Below the pieces are notes generated by a model. The model did no database searches. It saw nothing but the letters and a program-made list of their open reading frames with translations, and was not told the DNA's origin. Shown here in pieces: positions 11,481 through 25,800 of a DNA stretch of 64,000 nucleotides; the stretch's first letter is position 1; the number at the start of each line of letters is the position of its first letter. Location of the stretch: contig QANY01000261.1 of the NCBI GenBank assembly GCA_003255025.1, positions 930,001 to 994,000 of the forward strand, read 5' to 3'. The position numbers and the translations under genes are program-made. Origin of the DNA: Datisca glomerata. Taxonomy: Eukaryota > Streptophyta > Magnoliopsida > Cucurbitales > Datiscaceae.

Positions 11481-12770
11481 TGGGAAACTCATGGCTTCAG
11501 TTAGCGTTGTGGTCGTCACTATCAAGGATAATCACCTCAGGGAGTTCCTTAGCCCTAGAGAGGTTGGTACGTTCATCAAGGGTAGCATCTCCTACAGCCT
11601 CCTCAAAGCTCTTGACATCATAAATAAGGGGATGGATGCTCAAGGACTCACCCCTAGTACCACCACCAACATCGAGGGGTCCCCCAAGAGTTGGGTCAGC
11701 TGTCTCAACACCATGACCTGTAGCAGAACATCCCACCCCTATAACATCAGAACCCCCTTAAATTGAAAGTCACCCCATCGTCAATGGCTATTTAATCATG
11801 GAATGCAAGAACACTGGGAACCATCTTGGGATGAACCGTGACATCGGGGTCCATGACAATATCAAGTACCTCTTCTCCACAGTCTTGCCAGACAATGTCA
11901 CCCTCAATCTGAGAAGGAGATGTTGGGCCTGCCCTAGGAAGAATGGTATGGTATCTGGACCTAGATGAGGAGGTGTCGCATCTCCTCTGCCCTCACCGTC
12001 TTCAGACAAAAATATGGTAAAGGCTTAATATACTCCATATGAGTGACCCAACGAGGTGTAGAAAAGTCGCGGGAAGATCCTGCGAAACCGCTAAACCCTC
12101 TAACTGTAGGGTGAAGAGCGCGGGATGACCTACCAAGGCCATTAGAGGTGTTATCTGCCTGTTGAAGGGCGTGAGATGGACGAGCGACGCCATCAAGGGT
12201 GTTGCCGAAAAACTAGGGGGCATGAGAAGATCCTCCAGAACAGCCCCCACGTTTTGACGTTGGGAAGGGATTCTTGACCTTCTCTCTCTTCCTCTTCTTA
12301 AATACATTTGCCTGCTCCTTGGCCTTAGATTCACCTGAGGAAACACACAAATACACAAGTTGCTTACTAAAAACTATCTGCAAATACATAGCAAAAGAGA
12401 AAGCGATGAATAGACAATTTACTAAGTGTTAAAAGTATATCCAGAGGCATGCAGACAGCGACGATGAGCGATAACCCCGATTTTACTATGTTACGCTCAT
12501 TCAGGAGGTCTGAATACATTCGCCTCTCCGATGGAATCTAGAATGCCAACTCGATTTGCTTTAGCATTGCTCCATTTGACTTGGGGCGGTAGTATTTCAT
12601 CCTTACAATCACAAAAACATAAGAAACAACCCCAACAGTTTCTAAGAATAAAGTTGCATATATGTATAAATATGTCGAATTGGAATGAAAGTGCACCCTC
12701 ACCAGGAGTAAGCACAAGATCCGTTAGAGTAAACCCGCGAAGAACATCCCAGGACTCGTCTTAGGTTCGC
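11481..12770. other. Tat-like element, coding direction unresolved
   Basis: Several medium open frames occur on both strands. On the minus strand, a basic stretch KKRKREKVKNPF (near 12270-12310) and an acidic stretch SRAKELPEVIILDSDDHN (near 11500-11560) look protein-like, but the plus strand is also open in places. Nothing here matches a family I can name. It is probably the decayed, partly inverted remainder of the extra ORF. Confidence 0.35.
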
Positions 12771-12774
12771 TTTG

Positions 12775-13060
12775 ATCTTGAAGAGTCTGGGAGTTGTATT
12801 AGTGACCACCACGGGGTGCGGTTTATTGGCTCTCAGGTTTGCTTTTACTTTGAAGAGCCTGAGGTTTGTTATTAGTGATGGTCGTGGGGCACGGTTTTTT
12901 TGCCGTTGGGTTTGTTTCTACTTTGAAGAGCCCGATGGTCTTAGTTGCCTTGACCATGGGGTTTGGCCTACCAACTTTGGGGTATGCTTCTTTGAAGGGG
13001 CCCGGGGTCATAGCAGTAATGACTGAGTAATAACGGTCGTGGGGTTCGGCCCAAATATGT
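12775..13060. repeat. About 85-bp imperfect tandem repeat downstream of integrase
   Basis: Three to four copies of a block with TTGAAGAGCC, then TAGT(G/A), a GGTCGTGGGG-type segment and CGGTTT. It lies 3' of the integrase remnant on the minus strand, in the untranslated part of the element. Confidence 0.6.
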
Positions 13061-13167
13061 AAGAATTATTATGGATAATAAAAAAGGGCCACACTTAAGG
13101 GCTTTTATTCACATTTTAGTCATAGAGTCATGTTTTGAAAAATCATACATCTACTTAAGGGTGATAC

Positions 13168-13347
13168 ACTTTCAAGTGTTCTACGTTATATGAGTGTTTA
13201 AGTATGTTCTGCCAACGATTTTCTAACTCGTATGTTTTGGACCCTAGTCCTCGGACAACCTTATAAGGTCCCTCTTAATTGGGGCCAATAAGTGTTTTGG
13301 CACGATCAGGCCCAAACTCTGTTTTTCGCAGTACTAGGTCATTTACC
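13168..13347 (-). pseudogene. Tat-like gypsy integrase C-terminus
   Basis: Minus-strand reading from 13346 gives VNDLVLRKTEFGPDRAKTLI, then GPN, a stop, EGPYKVVRGL and KTYELENRW. This is the GPY/F-type C-terminal module of a gypsy integrase; the stop replaces the residue between GPN and EGPY. It belongs to the gag-protease relic at 13829-15720, but reverse transcriptase, RNase H and the integrase core that should lie between are missing. Confidence 0.7.
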
Positions 13348-13828
13348 TTAATATATAGGTGGCAAATGGGTTCAGCCCGTGAAACCGACTGAACCGGCTC
13401 GGGCCATCATGGACCTTGTCTTCAAGGCCTATGGCCCGACCCGTGAATCCACTTTTTTGTCTAAAAAATCGAACAATTATGCATGCAGTGAAGTTTGCAC
13501 CCTTGACCTTTCCCATATAAATCACACTATTTACCAATAGACCAATATAATATTTGTTATATATATTGTTTAAAATATATTCCTATTGTCTTTTAACACA
13601 TTTTATTGAAACGTCAAATAATATACTTTTGAGATAAATGTATTTAATTAAATAAAAAATAATTTTTTTCCTCTAAATGAATATTTTATTCAATGAAAAA
13701 TTGGATTCATGAAAATTTTAAAAAATATTGACTTAATATTCCTAATATCTTTTGTTCTGTTAATGAACATGAATTATAAATTAGTTATTAACTATTTATT
13801 ATATTTTTAGATTTTACGTGAATATGAA
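13348..13828. other. Filler replacing RT-RNase H-integrase core
   Basis: Begins GGTGGCAAATGGGTTCAGCC, which resembles ends of plant hAT-like elements, and continues as very AT-rich DNA. It separates the protease/RT-linker of the Tat-like element from its integrase tail. No second terminal repeat or duplication was found. Confidence 0.45.
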
Positions 13829-15720
13829 TATCCCCAATTTGTGTACTATGACCTTTGTGTCTATCCTTGGCATGTCGTCATGCGTTAGGGTAAAGATATC
13901 CATGTTAGATCGGAGGAATGCAACTAGCTTAGCTTCTGATTCACCAGTGAGGCTACTCCCAATCTTAGTTACTTTAGTTAGGTTGCATGTGACTAGCACG
14001 ACTTCTTTAACCTCCTCTGCTGGTTCCGCGTAAGCCCTACCTTCATCTTGGTCATCCAATGTCATTCGCAATGTGGTGTCTTGTAGGGTGACAGTTTCTC
14101 TCTCTTCTATCACGTCCTCGGGATCATGGAGTGTTAAAATAAGTGCTTCTCTCATTCGCAACGACGTGGCATAACACCCTCTAGAGGACCTCTTCCCCCC
14201 TCAGACAATTCCTACACCATGTGGAGTGGGGAACTTCATGACTTGGTGGTAGGATGATGGGACTACTTTAGCCATGTGTATAAATGGTCGCCCCATGATC
14301 CCATTGTAGGCTCGGGTGTCGTGGACCACCAAGAAGTTTGATGGAGGAGAAGTCAGCGTGACCTATCATGGGTACTCTCCCATGGTGATCGAAAGTCCGA
14401 TGCTCCCATGAGGGAATATGATTTCTCCTCCAAAGCCTACTAGGCTTGTGGCTTTGGGAATGCAGTCATTAGGGTCAAGTCCCATTTGAATCAGGGCTGC
14501 CATCCTTAGTATGTCAGCAGAGCCGCCCCCGTCGATAAGTAACTGATGGACTCGAACGTTTACAATGGAAATGGTGACTACCAAGGCATCATTGTGGGGG
14601 TGGTGGACACCTACTAGGTCTCGATATGTAAATGTCACCTCTTATTGTGCATGTATGAAGTAACAGGTGTTAGTGACCTGTGGCTCTCTATGAAGGTAAT
14701 GATAGGTTATAAGGGCTGCATTGAAGTAGGCATCATGTTCCCTCCTTGCTTACCAGGCTAAGTTCCTCCGGCTCCGATTGGAGATTACCTCCGTGTAGTC
14801 CTCCCCATATGGTTCTTACTTCTCTAGTGGATAATTCAGGGGGTCCTATTTCCTTGTTATCCCTTCACAGCGGTGGTGGGCTGTGCTCTCTCGTCTGGCA
14901 GCCACATACTCCTTTGAGATACCCCATTTGGACCAAGCTTTCGAGTTCCTGCTTAAGGTCATGACATTCAGCTGCATGGTGCACATTGCCCTTGTGAAAT
15001 AAGCACTACCTATTCTTGTTTCAGTGCTCCGAGTTTGCTTTTAATTTTTTTGAACATCTCAGGAATCCGCTATCTCTAATTTGCATGAGTATCTGCTCTC
15101 AGGGTGCTATCAATGGGGTCAGGTTAACAAATCGGTCTACTCATAAAGACATCGGCTTGCCTGGTTCAAGCGTTCTTGCTTCCTCACGAGGTCTTTTCTT
15201 CATACCCCGCTGGTCAAGTTCATTCTTTTCTTCCTTTGGTTTGTCCTTGGTTCGATCCCCATCTCGTGGGCTTAGGAGTTCAGCTGCACTCATATACTAC
15301 TAGGCGCGGGTGAGGAGCTCTGCGAAACTTGTGGGTGCCTTCTTTGCTAAGGACCATAACAATCTCTTGCGCTTAGCCCATCCATCATTGCCTGAAGGGC
15401 TATATCATCGTTGTACCCCTCCACTTTCAGGGCCTCCGTATTGAACCTGACAACATAGTCATGTAAGTTCTCATCTTTCTGTTGTCTAACGGTGAGGATG
15501 TGAGTGGCAGGCTTCCTCTGATCTCTGCCTCCTAGAAACCGATGGATGAACATCTTGATGAGTTCACCAAACGACGAGATAGAGCCTGGCTGTAGCTGTC
15601 GATACCAAGAATGAGATGAAAACGTTAATGTAAGAGGAAACGCTTTACACATAATATCCCCTAGGGTACCATGGAGTTCCATCCAAGTCCTGAAAGTCTC
15701 CAAATGCTCTATAGGGTCCC
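13829..15720 (-). pseudogene. Tat-like Ty3/gypsy gag-protease relic
   Basis: Read right to left. Gag capsid region 15347-15720 (HLETFRTWMELHG, MCKAFPLTL and WYRQLQPGSISSFGELIK visible). Nucleocapsid knuckle near 14960-15010 (CLFHKGNVHHAAEC). Aspartic protease 14366-14638, where LLIDGGGSADILRMAAL shows the D-G-G site in place of the usual D-x-G-S. Then the linker to reverse transcriptase at 13829-14161 (LVAFLRSNMDIF and DDMPRIDTKVIVHKL). Gag assembles particles and the protease matures them. Stops and frameshifts separate the pieces. The 5' part of gag is cut at 15721 by a copia LTR; the frame upstream of that point reads DPIEHLETF. RT is lost at 13829. Lineage is inferred from motif style and from the antisense ORF. 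Confidence 0.82.
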
Positions 15721-15723
15721 TAG

Positions 15724-16660
15724 TGTTGTAGATTATTACAAGACACTTTTTTGTATCTAGATGATTTCAACACACGAGATCTAAAAATTTACTGATAAGG
15801 ACTTTAGTGAGACGATTTTCTAAAAGGATGTGATGATTATTCTTTTAGAGATTCGATTAACGTTTAATCATAGAAGAAAATCTTTTTGACACCGACCATG
15901 TTCTTAATTCAACTCTTGATTGATGAACTGATGATCTGATCAACTAATTCTCTCCCTTCTTTCAACCACTTAAGCCGTTAGAATAATATCTATAAATATT
16001 CTAGATAATGGTGTATCAGATTTTTAGAGATAAACTGAAATAATATATAATTATAAAATTATCAATTGCAGACCCATTGTTATTGTGCACGACTGTAGTG
16101 CCACATGGCACAGCGGTGTGCCGTGAGCCAGCACAATGCCTCAACCGCTGTAGTGTCATGTGGCACTACACTGTTGTACACTCACTACTGTAGTGCGACG
16201 TGACACCGCAATAGTCTACGCCGACTTCTGATACTTTATCAGTGATTGACATGTGACAATTACTGTGAATTACATATTTATTTTAATTAGATAATAATCT
16301 AGATATCAGTTAATTCAAAATTAATATATCTGATTATCCCTATCAACTAACTTCTCTGTTATTTTACAAGTAATATATTTAGTTGATTTAAATTATTATC
16401 TAATAATAATTTAATTATCTAATTTCACAAATTAGATATTCTGTCTCACTTATTGATAATAAAAAATCAATAATTATATATATTATATAATTTCTGAAAA
16501 TTATATTTCAATATATAAATAATTTAATTAATTTAAATCTTAATTAATTAATCACACATATATCTCGTAATTATGTACTTGTCGTAGAATAGAATAGGGA
16601 AACCGTAGTTTGCGGTTCATATGATTATTATACAAAGTACATTCACTGAGATATCTATCT
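15724..16660 (-). repeat. Copia LTR inserted in Tat-like gag (minus orientation)
   Basis: Reverse complement of the LTR family seen at 8350-9200. On the + strand it starts TGTTGTAGATTATTAC directly next to gag codons. No copia coding sequence adjoins it, so it is a solo or truncated LTR. The right boundary is uncertain. It holds the palindromic GTAGTGCCACATGGCAC block at 16090-16230. Confidence 0.6.
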
Positions 16661-16770
16661 ACATCAATGATCTGGTTCGATTGGTTACCGTATTATACAT
16701 ATTTCAATCAGTTTATGAAATAGGGAAACCGTAATTTGCTGTTCGGATTGCGGTTCAAGAGTCTGAAAAC

Positions 16771-17152
16771 TAGGGGTGAAAATTATTTTACCAAACTTAA
16801 ATCGAAAATGATCGGTTCAGTCGGGTTTTTATATGCGTTAGGTTCCATTCGATTTTGGAAAATGAGAGAATCGAAGTTTCGGTTTGGTTTGAATTTTCGG
16901 TGATTTTTGAACCGGACCGAAACAATAAATTCACATTGTTATTTTTATTTTTTAAATATAATTTCATATCAAACAAAACTTTGATTCTATATTATTTTTT
17001 TAATAATATCATTTAAAAATAATTTTTAATTAATAATATCAAATTAAAAAATAGAACCGAAACTCATGAGTTGGTTCGGTTATTTTGACATAAACAATTC
17101 AGTTTAATTTTTTGTTAAAAAATTGATCCAACTAAACTATGAACACCCTCAC
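16771..17152. mobile_element. hAT-like MITE candidate
   Basis: Begins TAGGGGTGAAAATT and ends, in reverse complement, GAGGGTGTTCATAG. Both ends are followed by the CGGTTC/GAACCG-rich stretches typical of small non-autonomous hAT-like elements in plants. It is about 380 bp, AT-rich, with no coding capacity. No clean 8-bp duplication was found. Confidence 0.45.
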
Positions 17153-17417
17153 TAAAATGACTAGAAACCGAATCTAATTGATATATAATGAATAAGATAA
17201 TTTAATTGATAATTTGTTTGTAGCTTAGTGGGAAAGGCTACATTAGATAGGTCTTCAATATCCAGGGCCCAACAATTGATTCATTGTCTCCACTTTTTTC
17301 CAACACTCTTCCTTTTTGACAGTTTGAGGAAACCCTAGCTTTAAATTGCTTTTAAACGCAGACTACTCCATCTTTCTTTAAAACTCAAAACTCTCCTATT
17401 CCCTTCGCGTCTCCATC

Positions 17418-17468
<51 letters not shown>

Positions 17469-18649
17469 TCGTGTCTCTCCCCGTCGTCTATCTCTCCATC
17501 TCGTCTATCTTTCCATCGTCTGTCTCTCTCCATCTCGTCTCTCTCTCTCTCTCTCCCCATCTCGTTCTATGTCATCGGGCTCTCTCCATCAACTCTCACG
17601 TCTGTCTCTACTCTGCCCTCTCTGAAATATCTCACCGTTGACGACCTTGTGGCCAGTGGCTGCGGCCGCCAACATCTCACAGCCGACGAAAACTTGGAGT
17701 TCAATGCATCTCTTCCAGATCTGAGCCCTAGGTAACAGCAAAGCATTTGTGTTCAATGTTCATCTCCTATAGATCTGGTAGAATGAGAGTATTTTTATGG
17801 ATTATTTATTGTCTTGTTCTTTCTTTTTCTGTAGAAACATATTTATCCCTTATTTTAGGGTTTTAGTTTTCCTTTCTCAATGATATTTAATCTTGGAATT
17901 GGTATTTTCTGAGATTTTCTCTGTTCTGTTCAGTATTGTATCTGTTTTTTCTGAGATCTGCTGTTTTTCAGAATTTTCCTTGAGTGTTCTGTGAATCTGG
18001 TTCGGTCTGGTTATTTTTGGCTTGAGTTGATTTCTGACGGTTTGGTTCGGTAAAATCTCATAAGCTGCACCGAACCGAACAACTTACAACCCTACAGTGT
18101 CCTTACTGCGGATTTAAAAAAATGGAATAGGCTACTCCCATTAGAAAGTTGGAGATTTGTGGTTTGTCCATTCTATCAGTTTGATTTACTCAAAATTTGA
18201 TATATTCATCATATCTAGTTCATAGGAGATTGCATTTCTGGTGGAAATGAATGATTTGTTCTCTAACTTGGCCTTTTTCTCCTATACAATGATCATCTTT
18301 GAAAACGAAATGACTTCTTTAATTATGTATGGTGGAAGTTTAAATTACACCCGACTTCTCTCGACAAGTTTGCACAGACATTATCGAAAGAATTACATGA
18401 TGAATGCTTTTGATCCAATGTTATTTGTACAATGGAAGTGTTTTTTCTCAGTATTATTAGGATGTCTAAAATTATGCTTTTTTAGTATGTGTGCAGTTAT
18501 TGCTCTGACATCCTTGGACGTAATTAACTATGAAAAATATTGAAAAATGTTTGTTTATGAATGGCCTACAAAGAATATGTCTATCACTCTATAGTTCTCC
18601 CTAGTATGTTTACAATTAATTGATGAAGAATATTAAACAATATTAATGT
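17153..18649. other. CT-rich leader-like tract and AT-rich spacer
   Basis: 17330-17720 is pyrimidine-rich with a (CT)n microsatellite (about 17422-17464) and repeated CTCTCCATCTCGTC motifs, resembling a plant 5' untranslated region; CCCTAG/GTAACAG near 17730 looks like a splice donor. It could be the old leader of the cysteine-protease copies downstream. 18000-18100 contains GGTTCGG/CCGAACCGAAC stretches of a small transposon. The open frame at 18241-18543 shows no domain. Confidence 0.45.
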
Positions 18650-20130
<1,481 letters not shown>

Positions 20131-21450
20131 GCCAACCATTGTTTTCGTTGTGTCCACAAGGGATCGCTCGAAGGTTTAGTTCTAGGATTATAAACCATAC
20201 AATTTATCTTTCAATTAATTTGTTTCTACCGAACCAGGGAGTGAGAATTACTTTTAGGATTTGAAAACCTGTCATATCTAGTGCAAAAGTTGTGTATAAA
20301 TTAATCTAGTTGGTTTGGAGTACTCAATTTACTCATTTTCTATATAATTTTTCCAGCACATGTAATTTTTGTTTATCAGGGTGTTAGGATTTGAAGATCC
20401 TTTACTGAATTCAAGGAATTACTGAGATCTATTGATTGGATGCAGAAATGAGCTGTCACTGGTGTTAAATATGAGGGTATATGTGGTATGAATTTAACTC
20501 TCTCTATTGCAATAAAGTTCAATATAAAACCATGAATATTGATTAAGAAATTATGTAGGATCTTGCTGGGCATTCGCAGCTATTGCCGCTGTGGAAGGCA
20601 TAAATTAGATTTCGACAGGCAACTTGGTTGTCCGTTCAGAACAACAGTTGGTGGATTGTAATCTTCTCAGTGATGACTGCGTAAATGGTTGTTAGAGTAA
20701 CGCGTTCAGGTACGTTATCTCAAATGGGGGTGTTAAAATAGAAGAGGATTACCCATATCGTGGGATTAAGCAGATGTGCAAAGATAATGTAAAACACTTG
20801 TTTTAAATAATATAAGAATCGTGTAGCTTAAAAATTTGACTTTTTTGCCTTGATTGATTATATTACCAGGTATCTGGACGTGAGCTAGTTACTGTTGATA
20901 AGTTATCAGTGGATACCACCTTTTGATGAGCTCAGTTGCATCAGAGCTCTATCACAGCAACCTATATGTGTGCACATATCTTTGACCGACACATTCTCGA
21001 CATATAAAAGGGTGAGCTTATTCGTATTTCACAATTAATAAACATCTAATGTCAAATATCTAATATGAAGTTATTTTATCTTTACAGGGCACGCTTAGAT
21101 ATAGAAGAACTTCACTTAGAACTCTTCATGGATTTCCCTGTTATCATGCAATGGTCGCGGTTGCGTATGATTACGATTGCATAATCGTTAAAAATTCATG
21201 GGGAAGAAGGTGGGGGGAGGCAGAATGATAAGAGAGAAGTGAATTAGCCAAGGACAATATGGGCTTTATGAGTATCCTGTATACCCTACCAAACGCGAGG
21301 TATTTTAGTAGTTAATGATTTTGGCGCAATGGTATTTTATTTGTGACTTGCTTGGATGCCAAAATTGACAATACAAAAATATGCCTGTTAGTTTTGTTGT
21401 GATGATCATGAGTGCTATTTACTTCTTACGATCAAGTGTTAGATTTTTCA
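20131..21450 (+). pseudogene. Papain-type cysteine protease, pseudogene copy 2
   Basis: Near-identical tandem repeat of copy 1 (period about 1319 bp), including introns and intergenic flank. GSCWAF is encoded near 20560, HAMVAVAYDYD near 21145 and NSWG near 21200. It shares with copy 1 the nonsense codon after DW-QK and the NGC-stop-SNAF nonsense, so both descend from an already dead gene. It has private changes, such as the G to A substitution in the VAVGY motif. Confidence 0.85.
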
Positions 21451-22013
21451 GGCCAACCATTGTTTTCGTTGTGTCCACAAGGGATCGCTCGAAGGTTTAG
21501 TTCTAGGGTTATCAACCAAACCATTTATCTTTCAATTAATTTGTTTCTACGGAATTAGAGAGTGAGAATTACTTCTAGGATTTGAAAACTTGTCATATCT
21601 AGTGCAAAAGTGGTGTATACATTAGTCTAGTTGGTAGAGAGTACTCAATTTACTCATTTTTTGTATAATTCTTTCAAAATAGAAGAGGATTACCCATATC
21701 GTGGGATTAAGCAGATGTGCAAAGATAATGTAAAACACTTGTTTTAAATAATATAAGAATCGTGTAGCTTAAAAATTTGACTTTTTTGCCTTGATTGATT
21801 ATATTACCAGGTATCTGGACGTGAGCTAGTTACTGTTGATGGGTTATCAGTGGATACCACCTTTAGATGAGCTCAGTTGCATCAGAGCTCTATCACAGCA
21901 ACCCATACGTGTGCACATATCTTTGACCGGCATTTTCTCGACATATAAAAGGGTGAGCTTATTCGTATTTCACAATTAATAAACATCTAATGTCAAATAT
22001 CTAATATGAAGTC
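21451..22013 (+). pseudogene. Cysteine protease pseudogene copy 3, internally deleted
   Basis: Starts with the same flank as copies 1 and 2 (CATTGTTTTCGTTGTGTCC), then at 21676 jumps from the intron before the Cys exon directly to AAATAGAAGAGGATTACCC. About 380 bp, including the GSCWAF exon, are missing. It ends at 22013, where a diverged fourth copy begins in mid-exon. Confidence 0.8.
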
Positions 22014-22840
22014 ATAAATCAGATTTCGATGGTCAACTTGGTTGCCTTCTCAGAACAACAATTGGTGGATTGTGATGGCTGCGTAAATGGTTGTTATGGT
22101 AACGCGTTCAGGTACATCTCGAATTGGGGTGTTAAAAAATAAGATGATTACCCATATCGTGGGATTAAGCAGGTGTGCAAAGATGAGGTAAAACATTTGT
22201 TTAAGTAATATAAGAATCGTGTAGCTTAAAAATTTGACTTTTTTGCCTTGATTGATCAAATTATCAGATATCTGGACGTGAACTGGTTACTATTGATGGT
22301 CACCGGTGGATACCATCTTCTGATGAGCTCAGTTTCATTAGAGCTCTATCACGGTAATTCATATGCGTTTACATAACTATGATCGACTTATTCATAAGAT
22401 ATAAAACGGGAAGCCTATGTGTATTTCACAATTAATAATCCAATCTAACATCTAATGTCAAATTGTGTAATATGAATTATTTTACTTTACAGGGTATACA
22501 TGACGGATATGATGTTGGATGTCTCTCTTATCATTCAATGGTTGTGGTTGGATACAATGATGATTGTATAATTGTTAAAAAATTATGAGGTTAGATGGGG
22601 GATGATGGATACGCTAAAATGATAAGAGAGAAACTAGCTTAGGACAATATGGGCTTTATAAAGTATCTCGCATACCCCACCAAACGTGAGGTGTTTTAGT
22701 AGTCGATGATTTTGTGCAGTGGTATTTTATTTGTGTGATTTTCTTGGACGCCTGAATTGACAGTATAAAAACATGCCTGTTAGTTTTGTTGTAATGGTCC
22801 TGAGAATGCTATTTACGTATTTCGATCAAGTGTATGACTT
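22014..22840 (+). pseudogene. Cysteine protease pseudogene copy 4, diverged and 5'-truncated
   Basis: Begins in the Cys exon just after the catalytic site (INQIS, then [20 protein letters not shown]) and retains NGCYGNAF where copies 1 and 2 have a stop, so it is an older branch. Later exons read GRELVTIDG, PSSDELSFIRALSR and YHSMVVVGYNDDCIIVKK, with a stop in the NSWG area. The 3' flank (GATTTTGTGCAGTGGTATTT) matches the flank of copies 1 and 2. Confidence 0.75.
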
Positions 22841-25800
22841 ATCCTGGCGATGGGGCAAGTGACAAAATCAGCAAATGAGTTTTCTAATTCCTAAGAGTTA
22901 TTATTTGATTTAACAACTTAATAAGATCTTCAGGTGATTTGCTGGAAAACTTGGCATAAACATGAAGTTTTATCTCATTGAATTTGACTCTATCATTAGC
23001 AATAGGAACTCCCTTTTGTTCAATGAGACAAAATTCTTTGGTTTGTGGTTATCTTAACACATTTTAAGGTATATTCTCGATCAGTGTTTACTAGGATTAA
23101 ATTTTTCAAAATTAATTCTTTTGATTACTTGCATGTTTTTTATGGCTTTCAACGTGTTTGAGGTCTCTTCCTTGAAGTTGTGGTTGTGCCTATATTAGAT
23201 TCGTATGGAGCATCAACTGCCTATATTAGATTCGTATGGAGTATAATCAGAGCAAGTCCCACGAAGAGTTGTGGTCGGGGTAATTTAGCAGCCTTGGCTG
23301 ACGCCATTAACAAAAGCCCTGGAAGCAATTCAAGGCTTTTGTGATAAGTCAATGGCAAGAGTGGTTGTAGCAAACCTGGGTTTGCCTGGTTCGTCCCCCA
23401 TCTAAATGGGTCTGATGCCAATGTGTAGAGTGGTGGAGTTAGCTTCCGGAGCAATCCGTTGACTTTACCGTGGGACTGAAAATAAGGGTAGTTTGGAATT
23501 GTGGAGCTTTGCCCTTCTCAATCACAATCTCTAAAACGATCTCCATTGGCATAATCTACACATTTTAGTTTCAAAATTTTGCTTAATAGTTTTCTCCAGT
23601 TCGTTCAGTTTGTGTGGTGATGTAGTGGTATTCATTTTTACAATTTGTTGGGTACATTAGATATGTTCTATAACAATCTCACAAGCTATATCTTAGATTG
23701 GTATTCTCTAGGCTTTAGAATCTATAGAATCTGCCACTTTTTTCATTTAAACATATCATAACCTAGCAGTAACAAAAACTGATCTTTTAGGATTTATTCC
23801 TGCAAGTTGAGAAAAACAGCGAGAACAGAGAGCTTAGAGTAAGAAACAAGAAATTGAGCATTGAGAAGAGGAAGAAATTAGAAGCTTTAGAAACTATTAC
23901 ACAACTTTATTTTCTTTGACTTTCCTAGTACATAGCCATTTTTATGTTTCGGTCACAGTTTGGTCCGACTTGATTCCTGTAATACCTTTTACTTTGGTTC
24001 AGTTTTTTGTAAGCCTCATAAGTTTAGATTATGGACTGCTACTACTTCTACCATTATCTTCTCTTTAAAGTAGTCGTTCGTGTCCATGGCTTTTCCGAAT
24101 ATTCTATTAAGTTGAGATGCAGAAATTCGATTGTGATTTTAGTCTTGATGATACAGAAGAAGATAGAGGAGGAAGACATGGAAGGGGAGAGATAATGTGG
24201 CAGAGCGAGAGAGATAAATAGAGGAGCTGTCATTATTTTTGTTTGAGTCGAGAGAGATGTAAAAAAAAATTGTTGACATGGCAATTTATATGTGGATATG
24301 TAATATCCTTCAGCCATGTAGATGTCAGTTATGTATGGTACTAAGGTCCGTCAAAATCCGTTACTAAAATGTTAATAAAAGGTGCACGTGAGATGATTAT
24401 TAAATTATACAGTCTAGATTGACATTTTTTAAAATTCAATGTCTATTTTGAAATAGACCTCAATTGCATTGGGAAATGTATATTGTACCTAAAATTAAAT
24501 CCCAAACTTTGATCTATTTTAATAAAAGAAAAAATAACTGACTGTTTTTCTCACAACAGAGTTTACCATGTAAAAGCTATTGAATAACTGAAGATATGCA
24601 TAAATCGATGAATTAAAACAAAATTCTCACCATTTTTTCCTTTATAATTCTCAAAACCCAAACATTGGCTTAATGAAAATTTGTGAGAGAAAACTAAAGA
24701 AGAAAAAAGAAAAATGCTTAGAACGTGTTGATAGTTATGGATAAATGAGTACGATTTGGTATATGTAGATGAGTAAGATTTGGAGGAGATGTGAAAATTA
24801 AGATGGCCGAGTGTGAAATTCATGAGGTAAATTCAACAACTAAAAAGTTAAACCAAAGAAAATTGAAAGGTGTAAAGGAGGAAGCCTATTGGATTTTGTG
24901 AAACAGAGAAATATTTGGTGGAAGTCATTTGATGGTATTTGGTTCAGTTTTGTTTTGATAGTGTTTAATTATAGAAATAATATGGTTGTGTTATATATAT
25001 ATATATATATATAATGTTTAAATACTTCTTTGGAAAAGGATGCAGGAAGTTTATGTGTTTTAAAGCAATTATGTTACTTAAAAAACCATAACTTTTATGC
25101 TATGTGTTATGGTTTTTTATTTTGGTACTTTTTATGGGTTAATTTAGTTGTACGTTTTGTGACTATTGATCTTTTTTTTTTCCTAACAAATTTGATATAC
25201 ATCGGTCATGTGTTTATTCTTTTTGTAAGCAGTGATTCTTTTTTAAAGGCATGTGAGTATTTTTTCTATCATTTTGAGTTTTCTGCTTTTAAAAACATGT
25301 AAGACAATATTTATGATTTACAATATAATAGTTATATTTAAATTAATAACTTATATTTTATGGCACACGGTAGAGTTGAGTATGAACACTTAGATACAAT
25401 ACAATATGATCATACCTAATTTATATATATATATATTTTAGTAATGCCCATGGATCCACGAAGATATGATAAACTTTAATGTATATATTTATTAAAAAAA
25501 TTTGAATTGTATGATATTTATTTAGGGTAATAAATTTGAAGAAGATAAAATCCAGACACATGGGTCACCACTTTTTGTGTTAAAAAGATTAAAATGCTCT
25601 AAAGAAACGTTTTCCAGTTGGAATGAATTTTTTATAACTAACTAGTAATGCTACAAACTTATATTCATTTTTTCTTTTCTTTCGAACATATCATTATACA
25701 AACTATATTAACACTGTTACGATTGTTATAGACTGACATAAAAAATTGTGTAAAACAACTGCAGATATTAGTGCACTCCTTAAACTTATTATATACATAC

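Noticed and set aside
17217..17290. tRNA-like start TAGCTTAGTGGG
   Set aside because: Only an A-box-like word is present; no B box, no cloverleaf, and no tail or duplication for a SINE.
18241..18543. 100-codon plus-strand frame
   Set aside because: No domain and AT-rich composition; lies between a leader-like tract and a pseudogene array.
23221..23454. Minus-strand frame rich in Leu and Pro
   Set aside because: No domain; the plus strand also reads protein-like with stops. Nothing can be named with confidence.
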